From NCBI GenBank assembly GCA_948470255.1, contig CAOKOS010000001.1, forward strand, positions 57,382 to 121,381: a stretch of DNA of 64,000 bases. The letters run 5' to 3'. Below, in pieces: positions 39,182 to 49,168 of this stretch (its first letter is position 1; each line of letters opens with the position of its first letter). The translations under genes and the position numbers were made by a program. Origin of the DNA: an uncultured Lachnotalea sp. (GTDB taxonomy: Bacteria; Bacillota; Clostridia; Lachnospirales; Lachnospiraceae). Below the pieces are notes generated by a model. The model was given only the letters and a program-made list of their open reading frames with translations, did not search any database and was not told the DNA's origin.

Positions 39182-39827
39182 CGAAGTCCTGGGGGCTGGA
39201 GGGGCAATTCATCATCTTACGCAGATGGATGAGGAAGTAAATGTGTGTATTATGGTGGGGGAAGCGAAAGCAAGAAGTGCAAGGCCGGAAGATGAAGAGT
39301 TAAAGGAAGATATGTATAATGCTATGGAGATATTGGGGGTAAAGAACCGTATTATTGGTGATTTTCCCAATATTGAGATGAATACGGTGCCGCATCTTAA
39401 ATTGGTGCAGTTTATTGAAAAAGCAATTCGTGACACAAAGGCCCGGAAGGTAATCACCCATTTTCCGACGGATTTGAATAACGACCATCTGCATACATCT
39501 TTGGCTTGTCAGGCGGCGGTCAGGCAGTTTCAGAGACGGACTGACGTGGCCCCCTTGGAAGAACTGTGGTATATGGAAGTGCCTTCATCAACAGAATGGG
39601 CATTGAATGATGGTATGGATAAATTTTCCCCGAACCTTTTTGTGGAAATTGGAAAAGAAGGGCTGGAAAAGAAATTGGAGGCTCTTCATTCTTATCAGGG
39701 AGTTATGCGCAGTTATCCGCATCCCAGAAGTGAAGAGGCGATTAGGGGGCTTGCTGCATATAGGGGAGCCCAGTCAGGGTGTAAGTATGCGGAAGCCTTT
39801 ATGTGCGCGTTCAGAAGAATGGTATAA
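39147..39827 (+). CDS. PIG-L/LmbE family deacetylase
   Basis: YLIVAAHPDDEVLGAGGAIHHL; HFPTDLNNDHLHTSLA. Confidence 0.9.
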   Translation: MSYLIVAAHPDDEVLGAGGAIHHLTQMDEEVNVCIMVGEAKARSARPEDEELKEDMYNAMEILGVKNRIIGDFPNIEMNTVPHLKLVQFIEKAIRDTKARKVITHFPTDLNNDHLHTSLACQAAVRQFQRRTDVAPLEELWYMEVPSSTEWALNDGMDKFSPNLFVEIGKEGLEKKLEALHSYQGVMRSYPHPRSEEAIRGLAAYRGAQSGCKYAEAFMCAFRRMV

Positions 39828-39841
39828 AATGGGGGAAGAAT

Positions 39842-40525
39842 ATGATTGTATCCATACATCAGCCAGATTATATTCCATATATGGGGTTTTTTTATAAGGT
39901 TGCAAAGTCGGATAAATTTGTTTTTTTAGATGACTGTCAATTTTCCAATGACAATATGCACCACTGGAACCGGGTCAAGACCCCTCAGGGGGAATGTCGC
40001 CTGAAGGTGCCGGTTGAGCAGCATCTAGGCGATTCAATCTGTGCAGTCCGTACAAGGGATGAGTTGGGGTGGAAAAAGAAGCATTTAAAGACACTTGAAA
40101 TGAATTATAAAAAGGCGGCTTTTTTTGAAGAAGTATTCCCGGAGTTTGAAAAAAAACTGTCAGAATCTTATGCAAGTCTGGCAGAGCAGAATATTGCTAT
40201 AAATACATGGCTGATTCAGCAATTTGGTATAACAACAGAAATCTATATTTCTTCTGAAATGGATATCCATACTGTGAGAGAAGAGCGAGTGCTGGATATC
40301 TGTGAAGAGTTGGGTGCAGACGTATACTTTTCCGGTAACGGGGCAAAAGCATACCAAAAGGAAGAAGACTTCCGGGTACGAAATATAGAGTTGAGATACA
40401 CGGATTTCAGCCCCATGGAATACAGACAGCAATGGGGGGGGTTCGTTCCCAATTTATCAGTTTTGGATTACGTTTTCAACTGCGGTTTTTCGATGGATTT
40501 TATGGAATGTGGGAGTGAAAAATGA
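39842..40525 (+). CDS. WbqC-like family protein
   Basis: IVSIHQPDYIPYMGFFYKVAKSDKFVFLDDCQFSNDNMHHWNRVKTPQG: canonical WbqC N-terminus. Confidence 0.9.
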   Translation: MIVSIHQPDYIPYMGFFYKVAKSDKFVFLDDCQFSNDNMHHWNRVKTPQGECRLKVPVEQHLGDSICAVRTRDELGWKKKHLKTLEMNYKKAAFFEEVFPEFEKKLSESYASLAEQNIAINTWLIQQFGITTEIYISSEMDIHTVREERVLDICEELGADVYFSGNGAKAYQKEEDFRVRNIELRYTDFSPMEYRQQWGGFVPNLSVLDYVFNCGFSMDFMECGSEK

Positions 40526-41304
40526 TAAAATTAATGCTGATATCTGTGGATATAGACAGGGTACAAAAGGCGCAGGAAGCAGGGGTTGACAGGATTTTCA
40601 TTGACTTGGAGAAAAATGGGAAAGCAGAACGGCAGAAAAATCTGAATACTTATGTACCGGGACATACATTTGAAGACATAAAAAAGGTAAGACAGGCGGC
40701 GCCAAATCTTGAAATCTTAGCCAGGGTGAATCCTTATTGGGAAAAAACAGGAGAAGAGATTGAACGCTGCATTGATTATGGCGCAAATATCATTATGCTG
40801 CCCATGTTCAGAAAGTATAGCGAGGTAGAAGCATTTGTACGTCTGGTAGGCGGAAGGGCCGCCACCTGCCTTTTGCTGGAAACCCCGCAGGCCTTCAGCA
40901 GGATAAAAGAGATTCTTGAAATTGAGGGTATTGATGAATTATATATCGGTTTAAATGATTTGAGCCTGGGAATGGGATTGGAGTTTCTATTTGAACCCTT
41001 ATCCGGCGGCCTGGTGGATTTTGTGGCAGGGCTTGCCAAAAGTAAAGGAATTGCTTTTGGATTTGGCGGCCTTGCCAGAATGGGGGCGGGACTGATACCG
41101 GGGGAGGATATCCTGGCAGAGAATTATCGGATTGGGACGGATATGGTCATTTTATCCCAGGCATTTGATGATTCGGAAGATGTGAAGAAGGATATTATGA
41201 AGATCAGGGCAAGAGAACAGGAATTAATGGAATGGACAAAAGCGCAGTTTGACAAAAAACATAAGGAAAATTGCGAAAAGATTTTCCATATAGTAAATGG
41301 ATAA
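40522..41304 (+). CDS. HpcH/HpaI-type aldolase/citrate lyase family protein
   Basis: VDRIFIDLEKNGKAERQ..ILARVNPYWEKTGEEIERCIDYGANIIMLPMF..LLLETPQAF. Confidence 0.75.
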   Translation: MIKLMLISVDIDRVQKAQEAGVDRIFIDLEKNGKAERQKNLNTYVPGHTFEDIKKVRQAAPNLEILARVNPYWEKTGEEIERCIDYGANIIMLPMFRKYSEVEAFVRLVGGRAATCLLLETPQAFSRIKEILEIEGIDELYIGLNDLSLGMGLEFLFEPLSGGLVDFVAGLAKSKGIAFGFGGLARMGAGLIPGEDILAENYRIGTDMVILSQAFDDSEDVKKDIMKIRAREQELMEWTKAQFDKKHKENCEKIFHIVNG

Positions 41305-41314
41305 GGGGAAGGTT

Positions 41315-41887
41315 ATGCTGTACAGAAAGTTTGGAAAACGGTTATGCGACGTGATTTTGTCGGCATTGGGATTGGTGATACTGTCGCCGGCGCTTCTTGG
41401 AATCAGTATTGCCGTTTTGGTTTCAGACGGTATTCCCATTATTTATAAACAAAAAAGAATGGGAAAGGATGGAAAAGCATTTTATATATGTAAATTCCGC
41501 ACCATGGTAAAAAATGCAGATCAAATAGGGCCGCTGTACACTGCAATGTCGGACAGCAGGATTACCAAGACAGGCCGTTTTTTAAGAAAGACCAGTCTGG
41601 ACGAGCTGCCACAGCTATGGAATATTTTAAAAGGCGACATGAGTGTGGTGGGTCCCAGGCCGGGTATTTGGAAAGAATACAGTGAGCTGAATGAAAACCA
41701 GAAAGAACGTCTCTCGATTGTACCGGGGCTTCTTTGTTTGGCAGATGTCAGAGGCAGGAGCCTTTTGAAGCCGGAAGAAAAGATACGGTATGACTTGGAA
41801 TATGTGCGGGGATATTCTTTTTGGAAGGATATCAAGATATGTATCAAAGGAGCCATTGTAGTTTTAAAAAGGGAAGGCGTCAATTAG
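41315..41887 (+). CDS. Initiating phosphoglycosyl transferase (PglC-like, bacterial sugar transferase)
   Basis: GIPIIYKQKRMGKDGKAFYICKFRTMV..RKTSLDELPQLWNILKGDMSVVGPRP. Confidence 0.93.
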   Translation: MLYRKFGKRLCDVILSALGLVILSPALLGISIAVLVSDGIPIIYKQKRMGKDGKAFYICKFRTMVKNADQIGPLYTAMSDSRITKTGRFLRKTSLDELPQLWNILKGDMSVVGPRPGIWKEYSELNENQKERLSIVPGLLCLADVRGRSLLKPEEKIRYDLEYVRGYSFWKDIKICIKGAIVVLKREGVN

Positions 41888-41943
41888 GACTGGACGAAAG
41901 GCCTGGACGAAAAGGCGAAAAATGGTTATAAGGAGGGAGAATA

Positions 41944-42861
41944 ATGGGAGAATACATTGGAGTTATCGGAGGAAGCTCAGGAGACGCATTGACAGAAAAG
42001 CTTCAGGAAAGAGGATATAAGGTAGCGCTGGCAGTTGGAACGGCCGGCGAGCCGGGGACAGACAGGGCTGACCAGTGTTATATTGCAGATTTGCGGGACG
42101 AAAATGCTGTGGTGGAGTTTTTTCAGAAATATCACGTAAAAAAGGTTTTGATCGGGACAGGGCATGAGGTGGTATTTGAGCTGGCAAAGAGGCTGGAAAA
42201 AGAAGGCTTCCTGTTATCCATAAATCTTGCAAAGAGCCTGTTGGCAAAAGATAAAATTGAATTTAAGAAACAGTTGGAAAAGCAGGGGATTTTAACACCT
42301 GCTTATTATGCTGTGGATAAAGAAAGCGATTTTGATATGGAAGAATTGCTATCGCGTGTGGGGCTTCCTTGTGTGATTAAATCTTCAATCGATGCCGTCC
42401 AGCCCAGGAAGGCCAACACGATGGAAGAACTGGAGCAGGCTGTAGGCGAAGTTTTTGCAACGAAAACTTCATTGTTGGCAGAAGAATTTATTGACGGCGG
42501 CGACTGTACTGTTGCTGTCGGGAATAGGGGGGGGGGGTATTTAACGGACTGTGGAGTCACCTTGTACAGCAAAGCGAAAGAGTATGGGTTAGAAGGGTTT
42601 TCCGGCGCGTACGCGGCAGTCCTTACGGAGTCCCAGGCAGAAGAGATCATAGAAGTTGCCAGGAAAGTAGTTCGGGAAAATGAGCTGTTGGGCCTGGTGC
42701 GTGTGGATTTTGTGATAGACGAAAAAATTTATGTATTGGAAGCAAATTCCGTTATGATGGTACAGCCTGGAGTCTCCACATCGCTTTTAAAACAGGCCGG
42801 TTATGATACGGCGGCAATTATGGTGGACAATGCTTTGCAGATTTTTGAGGAGAAAATATAG
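41944..42861 (+). CDS. ATP-grasp family ligase, copy 1
   Basis: LLAEEFIDGGDCTVAV..LVRVDFVIDEKIYVLEANSVM (ATP-grasp core); contains an 11-G tract. Confidence 0.8.
   Translation: MGEYIGVIGGSSGDALTEKLQERGYKVALAVGTAGEPGTDRADQCYIADLRDENAVVEFFQKYHVKKVLIGTGHEVVFELAKRLEKEGFLLSINLAKSLLAKDKIEFKKQLEKQGILTPAYYAVDKESDFDMEELLSRVGLPCVIKSSIDAVQPRKANTMEELEQAVGEVFATKTSLLAEEFIDGGDCTVAVGNRGGGYLTDCGVTLYSKAKEYGLEGFSGAYAAVLTESQAEEIIEVARKVVRENELLGLVRVDFVIDEKIYVLEANSVMMVQPGVSTSLLKQAGYDTAAIMVDNALQIFEEKI
42527..42537 (+). repeat. Poly-G tract, 11 G, in ATP-grasp copy 1
   Basis: aataGGGGGGGGGGGtat, in frame (NRGGGY). Confidence 0.97.
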
Positions 42862-43049
42862 AAATTACCGGATAATCCAGCCATATGAAAAGTCCGCCGC
42901 AGCAAAGCGATATGCTGAATAAAATAAATAGAATGTCAGGTAAAACTGATATTCAGGTGTTTTCTGGTTCCTGTATGGATGATGGGGGATAGATGGAAAA
43001 GTACCGCCTGGAATTGTGCAGAAGATGCAATAATGCGGAGGCGGACGAA

Positions 43050-43976
43050 ATGGCTGAGGAATGGATTGGGTTAATTGGAGGAAAATCAGGTGATTCTTTA
43101 ACAGATAAGCTTCAGGAGAAAGGATATAAAGTAGCGTTGGTGGCAGGAAGAGCCGGGGAGCCGGGAACGGACAGCGCCGACAGGCATTATATTATAGATC
43201 TGCGGGAAGCGGATGCCGTGGCGGATTTTTTTCGGAAATGCCAAGTAAAAAAGGTTTTGGTTGGGACAGGACATGAAGTGGTGTTTGAACTGGCAAAGAA
43301 GTTGGAAGAGGAAGGTTTCGTACTGTCCATAAATCTTGCAACGAGCCTGTTGGCAAAAGATAAAATTGCATTTAAAAAGCAGTTGGAAAAGCAAGGGATT
43401 TTAACGCCTGCCTATTATACCGCGGACAGGGAAAAGGATGTTGACATGAAAAAACTCATTGCCGGCGTGGGGATTCCCTGTGTTATAAAATCGTCTACCG
43501 ACGCCATCCAGCCCAGGAAGGTCAACAGGATGGAAGAATTGGAAGAAGCTGTAAGAGAGGTTTTTGCGACAGGGACATCACTGCTGGCGGAAGAGTTTAT
43601 CGACGGCGGCGACTGTACCGTCGCGGTTGCAAATGACGGAGAGCATTTGATTGATTGTGGGGTTTTGCTATACAGTAAGGCACGGGGTTCCAGATTGAAA
43701 GGATTTCATAACGCAAAGGATGCGGTTCTTTCTGAAGAACAGAAAACAGAAGTTGCAGAAATTGCCAAAAGAGTGGTAGGTGAAAATGGGCTATTGGGTC
43801 TTGCTAGGGTGGATTTTTCCATAAGCGATGAGAACTATGTACTGGAAGCCAATTCTGTGGTAGTTACAGGATATCATGGAAACACATATCCGCGTTATAA
43901 GAAAAATGGAGTTGACCTTGCTGAGATTTTGGTGGAGTATGGGGTGCGGATTCTGGAAAGAAAGAGCGTGGAATGA
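43050..43976 (+). CDS. ATP-grasp family ligase, copy 2 (tandem paralogue)
   Basis: Closely similar to copy 1 over most of its length (GTGHEVVFELAKKLEEEGF.LSINLA.SLLAKDKI.FKKQLEKQGILTPAYY); start chosen after GGAGG. Confidence 0.8.
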   Translation: MAEEWIGLIGGKSGDSLTDKLQEKGYKVALVAGRAGEPGTDSADRHYIIDLREADAVADFFRKCQVKKVLVGTGHEVVFELAKKLEEEGFVLSINLATSLLAKDKIAFKKQLEKQGILTPAYYTADREKDVDMKKLIAGVGIPCVIKSSTDAIQPRKVNRMEELEEAVREVFATGTSLLAEEFIDGGDCTVAVANDGEHLIDCGVLLYSKARGSRLKGFHNAKDAVLSEEQKTEVAEIAKRVVGENGLLGLARVDFSISDENYVLEANSVVVTGYHGNTYPRYKKNGVDLAEILVEYGVRILERKSVE

Positions 43977-43998
43977 ATTTGAAAGAGAGTAAATATAT

Positions 43999-45843
43999 AT
44001 GATGGCTGGAATCATCATTTTAGCACTGTTTTTTCTGGCGCCTTTCCTTGTGGGGCTTGCTTGTATCAGACATTTGAAAGTGTTAGACCGGGAAGGGCTG
44101 TGTGCAGTATATATAACTGGTTTTATCGGGATGTTGGGGATATTTGAGATTCTCTGCGTTCCATTGGCGTTTATGCAGGGAAAGCTCAGTATACTGGCGT
44201 GGATTTATGGAACTATAGTGGCTGTCATATGCCTGTATGCAGGCGTTTGGGAAAGGAAGGAATTAAAGAGAAGGCTGCGGATTAGCAGAAATGAAATAAA
44301 GCGGCTGTTATCGGTTGCGGCGGCGGCCGCCTTTATTTTGATTATGTTTCAAACTTTTGTTTCTGTATACTATACAACATATGCAGCTTTGGATGATGCC
44401 GGATATATCGTTTATTCATTGGATACCGTCGATACGGATCTGATCTACGGTTGTTCCCCTTATACTGGGACGGGCGCTTTCCATGAATATAAAATGTTAT
44501 TTAATTCCTGGTGCATTTTTATTTCATTTTTGTCAAGGATATCTGGTATCCACGTTGCTGTTATTGCTCATACAATTTTGCCGTTTATCCTGGTGCCTCT
44601 GGCTTATGGGGCGTATTACTTGTTGGGGAAAAAACTCTGCGGCAAAAACCGGAAAAAGACGGCGCTCTTTATGCTGTTCTTAAATATAGTCCTTATTTTT
44701 TCAGCATATTCCCGTTATTCACCGTCTCTTCGGTTAAATGTCTCCATTTGGCATGGGAAAGCAGTGCTGGCAGTCATTATTCTTCCGTTTTTATTTTACT
44801 ATCTGATGAAGCAGAAATATTTCGGGTGGCAGGAATATTGCTTTTTAATCGTTGTTTTTTGTGCGGGCTGTTCTATGACATTGATGGCATGTGGGTTGTT
44901 TCCCCTTATGTTTTTGGGAATGTTGATTGCGAATGGAAAAATACGGTTGAAGAAAAGCAATCTTTTATGCTGCTTTTTGTTTCTGGCGGTAATGGTTATC
45001 ATTGCAGTGGCGTATATTCGGCATTATTCCTTTGGAACGTTTTTTGAAATAGGGACAATTAAAAATGAAATTGGGAAAGCATATGAGATGGCATTTGCTT
45101 CCATAGGTGTGTATTGGAATAAAAGCTGGATGGCATTGGTTACGGCAGTATGTTTTGCTTATTTATGTGTTACTCAAAAGAAGGGGACAGTAAAAAATGT
45201 GCTGCTTAAATATATGGGGATTGTCCTGGTATTGATTTATAACCCGTTTTTTGTATACATTGCATACGTATATTTGAAACAGGCAAACAGCTTTGTAAGG
45301 GTCGCTTATGTATTGCCTATTTTATACGTGGTCGCTTACGCGTTTATGGATATAGTAAGCAGGATTAATGGAAAAGGATGGGGAAAACGTATTGCGGCAG
45401 TATCTGTAACCGTTTTTTTATCAGGGACTGTTGTACTTGCAGGAGAGAATTTTTATAATTCCAGATATTTTCAAAAAACGGAAAATTTATATAAAATACC
45501 CCAGGAAGTATTGGCGATTGTAAACGCGATGAAAATATATGATGAGCGGATCCATGTGGTTGGAACGAATGAAATCCTGCCGTTTTTAAGACAGTATGAT
45601 TCTGACGTAAAGCTTTTATATGGCCGGAATGGGGCTGGGAAAACAGATGGGCCGGAAATGATGGCGTCTTTTGATAATGGAGCAAAGACTGCAGAAGTTA
45701 TCAGAAATTCCATGATTGCCCATGAGTGCAATTTTGTGATTTTCTGTAATGGGGATGATCGTGCACAACGGCTGTTGGAAATGGGGGGGACGCTTGTAGG
45801 AGAAACGGAACATTACATTGTGGTTTATTTTGCTGATTCTTAA
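43999..45843 (+). CDS. Polytopic membrane protein (putative GT-C or Wzy-like)
   Basis: 614 aa, many TM helices, glycan operon context. Confidence 0.5.
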   Translation: MMAGIIILALFFLAPFLVGLACIRHLKVLDREGLCAVYITGFIGMLGIFEILCVPLAFMQGKLSILAWIYGTIVAVICLYAGVWERKELKRRLRISRNEIKRLLSVAAAAAFILIMFQTFVSVYYTTYAALDDAGYIVYSLDTVDTDLIYGCSPYTGTGAFHEYKMLFNSWCIFISFLSRISGIHVAVIAHTILPFILVPLAYGAYYLLGKKLCGKNRKKTALFMLFLNIVLIFSAYSRYSPSLRLNVSIWHGKAVLAVIILPFLFYYLMKQKYFGWQEYCFLIVVFCAGCSMTLMACGLFPLMFLGMLIANGKIRLKKSNLLCCFLFLAVMVIIAVAYIRHYSFGTFFEIGTIKNEIGKAYEMAFASIGVYWNKSWMALVTAVCFAYLCVTQKKGTVKNVLLKYMGIVLVLIYNPFFVYIAYVYLKQANSFVRVAYVLPILYVVAYAFMDIVSRINGKGWGKRIAAVSVTVFLSGTVVLAGENFYNSRYFQKTENLYKIPQEVLAIVNAMKIYDERIHVVGTNEILPFLRQYDSDVKLLYGRNGAGKTDGPEMMASFDNGAKTAEVIRNSMIAHECNFVIFCNGDDRAQRLLEMGGTLVGETEHYIVVYFADS

Positions 45844-45864
45844 AATAACAGATATAGGGAGAAA

Positions 45865-46851
45865 ATGGATATGAAAAAAGTATTGGTGACAGGTTCTGAT
45901 GGTTTTATTGGAAGCCATTTGACAGAAGAACTGGTAAAACAGGGATATGAAGTAAAAGCATTTGTATATTACAATTCCTTTAATAATTGGGGATGGCTGG
46001 ATACCCTTCCTAAAGAGGTTATGAAATCGGTAGAGGTATTCCAGGGGGATATCCGTGATCCCAATGGAGTATGGGAAGCGGCAAAGGGGTGTGAAGCAAT
46101 TTTCCACCTGGCGGCTTTAATTGCGATTCCTTTCAGCTATCATTCACCGGATGCCTATGTGGATACAAATATTAAAGGGACTTTAAATGTGCTGCAGGCG
46201 GCAAGGCGTCTGGAGACAGAGAGGATACTGGTTACTTCTACTTCGGAAGTATACGGTACGGCACAGTATGTCCCCATTGATGAAAAGCATCCTTATCAGG
46301 GACAGTCGCCTTATTCAGCGACTAAGATAGGGGCGGACAGACTGGCGGAATCTTTCTACAGGTCATTTGGGCTTCCGGTGACGATTGTACGGCCTTTTAA
46401 TACTTATGGGCCAAGGCAGTCGGCGCGGGCAGTGATACCGACCATTATTACGCAGCTTTTGGCAGGCAGGGAGACGATCAAGCTGGGGTCTTTACGTCCC
46501 ACAAGGGATTTTAACTATGTAAAGGATACGGTAAACGGTTTTATTGCCATGTACCGGTCAGACAAGACCATAGGGCAGGAGATCAATATTGCAACGCAGC
46601 ATGAGATTTCCATCGGGGAGCTGGCAAAAGAGCTGATCCATCAGATCAATCCGGCAGCAAAGATTTTATGCGAAGAACAGCGGTTAAGACCGGAAAAAAG
46701 TGAAGTTAACCGCTTGCTGGGTTCCAACCAAAAGATTATGGAACTGACGGATTGGAAACCTCAATATACCTTTAAGCAGGGATTGGCAGAAACCATTGAA
46801 TTTTTAAGGGAAAATCTGGATCAATATAAAGTGGATATTTATAACGTATAG
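45865..46851 (+). CDS. legB: NAD-dependent 4,6-dehydratase LegB
   Basis: VLVTGSDGFIGSHLTEELVKQGYEVKAFVYYNSFNNWGWLD..STSEVYGTAQYVPIDEKHPYQGQSPYSATK typical of LegB; next to LegC. Confidence 0.85.
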   Translation: MDMKKVLVTGSDGFIGSHLTEELVKQGYEVKAFVYYNSFNNWGWLDTLPKEVMKSVEVFQGDIRDPNGVWEAAKGCEAIFHLAALIAIPFSYHSPDAYVDTNIKGTLNVLQAARRLETERILVTSTSEVYGTAQYVPIDEKHPYQGQSPYSATKIGADRLAESFYRSFGLPVTIVRPFNTYGPRQSARAVIPTIITQLLAGRETIKLGSLRPTRDFNYVKDTVNGFIAMYRSDKTIGQEINIATQHEISIGELAKELIHQINPAAKILCEEQRLRPEKSEVNRLLGSNQKIMELTDWKPQYTFKQGLAETIEFLRENLDQYKVDIYNV

Positions 46852-46871
46852 AGAAAAAGAGGGAAAATAAG

Positions 46872-48047
46872 ATGAGTGACAAATTTATTCCGCTGTCGGT
46901 TCCAAATTTAAAAGGCAATGAGCTTAAATATGTGACAACGGCGGTGGAGACAGAATGGGTTTCCACAGGAGGGCCTTATGTGGCGGAGTTTGAACAGAAA
47001 CTTGCGGATTATGTAAAGGCCAAAGGGGCGGTGGCCTGTCAGAATGGAACTGCAGGACTGCATATTGCATTGCTGCTGGCAGGGGTCACCAGGGAAGATG
47101 CGGTGATTGTGCCGACGCTTACGTTTATTGCGGCAGTCAATCCGGTGAGATATATCGGGGCGGAGCCGATTTTTATGGACTGTGATGATTCGTTGTGCTT
47201 GGATCCAGAAAAACTGGAACGCTTTTGCCGGGAGGAATGTGACATGGCAGACGGCGTATTGACAGAACGTGGGACAGGACGCAGGATACAGGCGATAGTG
47301 GTTGTACACGTTTTTGGCAATATGGCAGATATGGAGCGTATTTTGGAGATAGCGGAGCGATATCATATCTGCGTGGTGGAAGATGCCACGGAAGCCATAG
47401 GCACGTATTATACGGAAGGGAAGTATAAGGGGATGTATGCAGGAACCATGGGGGACGTGGGCGTATATTCCTTTAACGGAAACAAGATCATCACCACCGG
47501 GGGAGGCGGGATGATCGTTTCCAGACATGAGGATTACCTGGCACATGCAAAACAGCTGACGACCCAGGCGAAAAGTGATGAACTGTATTATACCCATGAT
47601 GAAATTGGTTATAATTACCGTATGACCAACCTTCAGGCGGCTCTGGGCCTGGCGCAGCTGGAACAGCTGGAAGACTTTATAAAGGTAAAAGAGCGTAATT
47701 ATACGCTGTACCAGGAAAAATTTAAGGATGTGGAAGGGCTGGAACTGCTATCTTTCCGTGATGGTATCCGCAGCAACAAATGGTTTTATGGCTTAAACTG
47801 TAAAAGTTTTAAAATCGGAAGAGATGAATTGATCCAGTATTTCAGCGAAAACAAAATCCAGACGCGGCCCATATGGGGGCTGATCAGCCGGCAGAAACCA
47901 TATTTAAAAAGCCGGGCTTATGAAATAGAGAAAGCTTTGGAATATTGGAGGTATGTTGTCAATATCCCTTGCAGCACCAATTTGGGGGAAGAAGATGTGG
48001 AAACTGTTGTGGAAGCATTAAAAAAAGCCGGGAAAAGAGAAGGATGA
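46872..48047 (+). CDS. legC: LegC-family PLP-dependent aminotransferase
   Basis: IPLSVPNLKGNELKYVTTAVETEWVSTGGPYV; SFNGNKIITTGGGGMI (PLP lysine). Confidence 0.88.
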   Translation: MSDKFIPLSVPNLKGNELKYVTTAVETEWVSTGGPYVAEFEQKLADYVKAKGAVACQNGTAGLHIALLLAGVTREDAVIVPTLTFIAAVNPVRYIGAEPIFMDCDDSLCLDPEKLERFCREECDMADGVLTERGTGRRIQAIVVVHVFGNMADMERILEIAERYHICVVEDATEAIGTYYTEGKYKGMYAGTMGDVGVYSFNGNKIITTGGGGMIVSRHEDYLAHAKQLTTQAKSDELYYTHDEIGYNYRMTNLQAALGLAQLEQLEDFIKVKERNYTLYQEKFKDVEGLELLSFRDGIRSNKWFYGLNCKSFKIGRDELIQYFSENKIQTRPIWGLISRQKPYLKSRAYEIEKALEYWRYVVNIPCSTNLGEEDVETVVEALKKAGKREG

Positions 48048-49096
48048 AATTAGAAGATTTATTGATTACGGAAGATTATAGTGTGCTGCGGGCAATGGAG
48101 CAGCTGGACAAAACGGCGCGCAAGATCTTGTTTATCCAGAGAGAAGGGCGTTTAGCCGGTTCTTTGTCGGACGGGGATGTACGCCGTTTTCTGCTGGCTG
48201 GCGGAAAACTGGAAGATAGTATAAAAAAAGCGGTAAATACTGTTCCCAAATATTTGAGCTATCAGGAGGCTTTTAAGGCAGAGGAATATATGCGCCGCCA
48301 TAAAATCGTGGCAGTTCCGGTGGTGGATCAAAACATGACAGTTATAGATATTTTGTTTTCAGACGGAAAGGATAGCTTGCAAAAGAAAAAAGGCTCCCTG
48401 AAAATGCCGGTGGTGATTATGGCAGGAGGGAAGGGGACGCGGCTTTATCCATATACGAAAGTTTTGCCGAAACCGCTAATTCCCGTGGCAGATAAGACGA
48501 TTGCCGAACACATTATTAAACAGTTTACAGATGTGGGTTGCAATGAGTTTTACATGATTGTAAACCATAAAAAAAATATGATTAAAGCTTATTTCAATGA
48601 ATTGGAGAAGGATTACAGCCTCACATTTGTGGATGAAGAGGAGCCTCTTGGAACAGGAGGGGGACTATCTTTATTGAAAGGTATGATTCATGAAACCTTT
48701 ATCCTGACGAACTGCGATATCCTGATCCGCGGGGACTTCGGGCAGATGAAACAACTGCATGAGGAGAAGAAAAATGTGGTGACAATGGTTTGTTCACTGA
48801 AGAAATTTCCCATTGAATATGGAGTTGTGGAGTTCGGGAAGGATGGAAAAATCCAGTCCATGAATGAGAAACCTCAGATTTCTTTTTTTACAAATACCGG
48901 GTGTTATATGGTAGACAAAAAAGTAATTGATGAGATGGAAACAGGAAAACCCATTGGCTTTCCTGATATTATTGAGAGGTACAGAGAAAAGGCTCAGCAG
49001 GTGGGGGTATATCCAATCAATGAGAATGAGTGGCTGGATATGGGGAACCTGGAGGAAATGCGCCGGATGGAAGCGGAATTTGTTAGAACCCCTTAA
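48044..49096 (+). CDS. ptmE: CBS-domain plus nucleotidyltransferase (PtmE-like glucosamine-1-P guanylyltransferase)
   Basis: N-terminal CBS pair then VVIMAGGKGTRLYPYTKVLPKPLIPVADKTIAEHII; ATGA overlap with legC. Confidence 0.75.
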   Translation: MKLEDLLITEDYSVLRAMEQLDKTARKILFIQREGRLAGSLSDGDVRRFLLAGGKLEDSIKKAVNTVPKYLSYQEAFKAEEYMRRHKIVAVPVVDQNMTVIDILFSDGKDSLQKKKGSLKMPVVIMAGGKGTRLYPYTKVLPKPLIPVADKTIAEHIIKQFTDVGCNEFYMIVNHKKNMIKAYFNELEKDYSLTFVDEEEPLGTGGGLSLLKGMIHETFILTNCDILIRGDFGQMKQLHEEKKNVVTMVCSLKKFPIEYGVVEFGKDGKIQSMNEKPQISFFTNTGCYMVDKKVIDEMETGKPIGFPDIIERYREKAQQVGVYPINENEWLDMGNLEEMRRMEAEFVRTP

Positions 49097-49168
49097 TAGT
49101 CGAGTAAATATGGAATTGGCCCGCCAAGGTGGTTCCAGTATCTATGAATTGCGGAGAGCAGACAGAAA

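Noticed and set aside
41887-41920. Short direct repeat ctggacgaaa(a)ggc between the PglC-like and ATP-grasp genes
   Set aside because: Only two imperfect copies; likely a local duplication without evidence of function.
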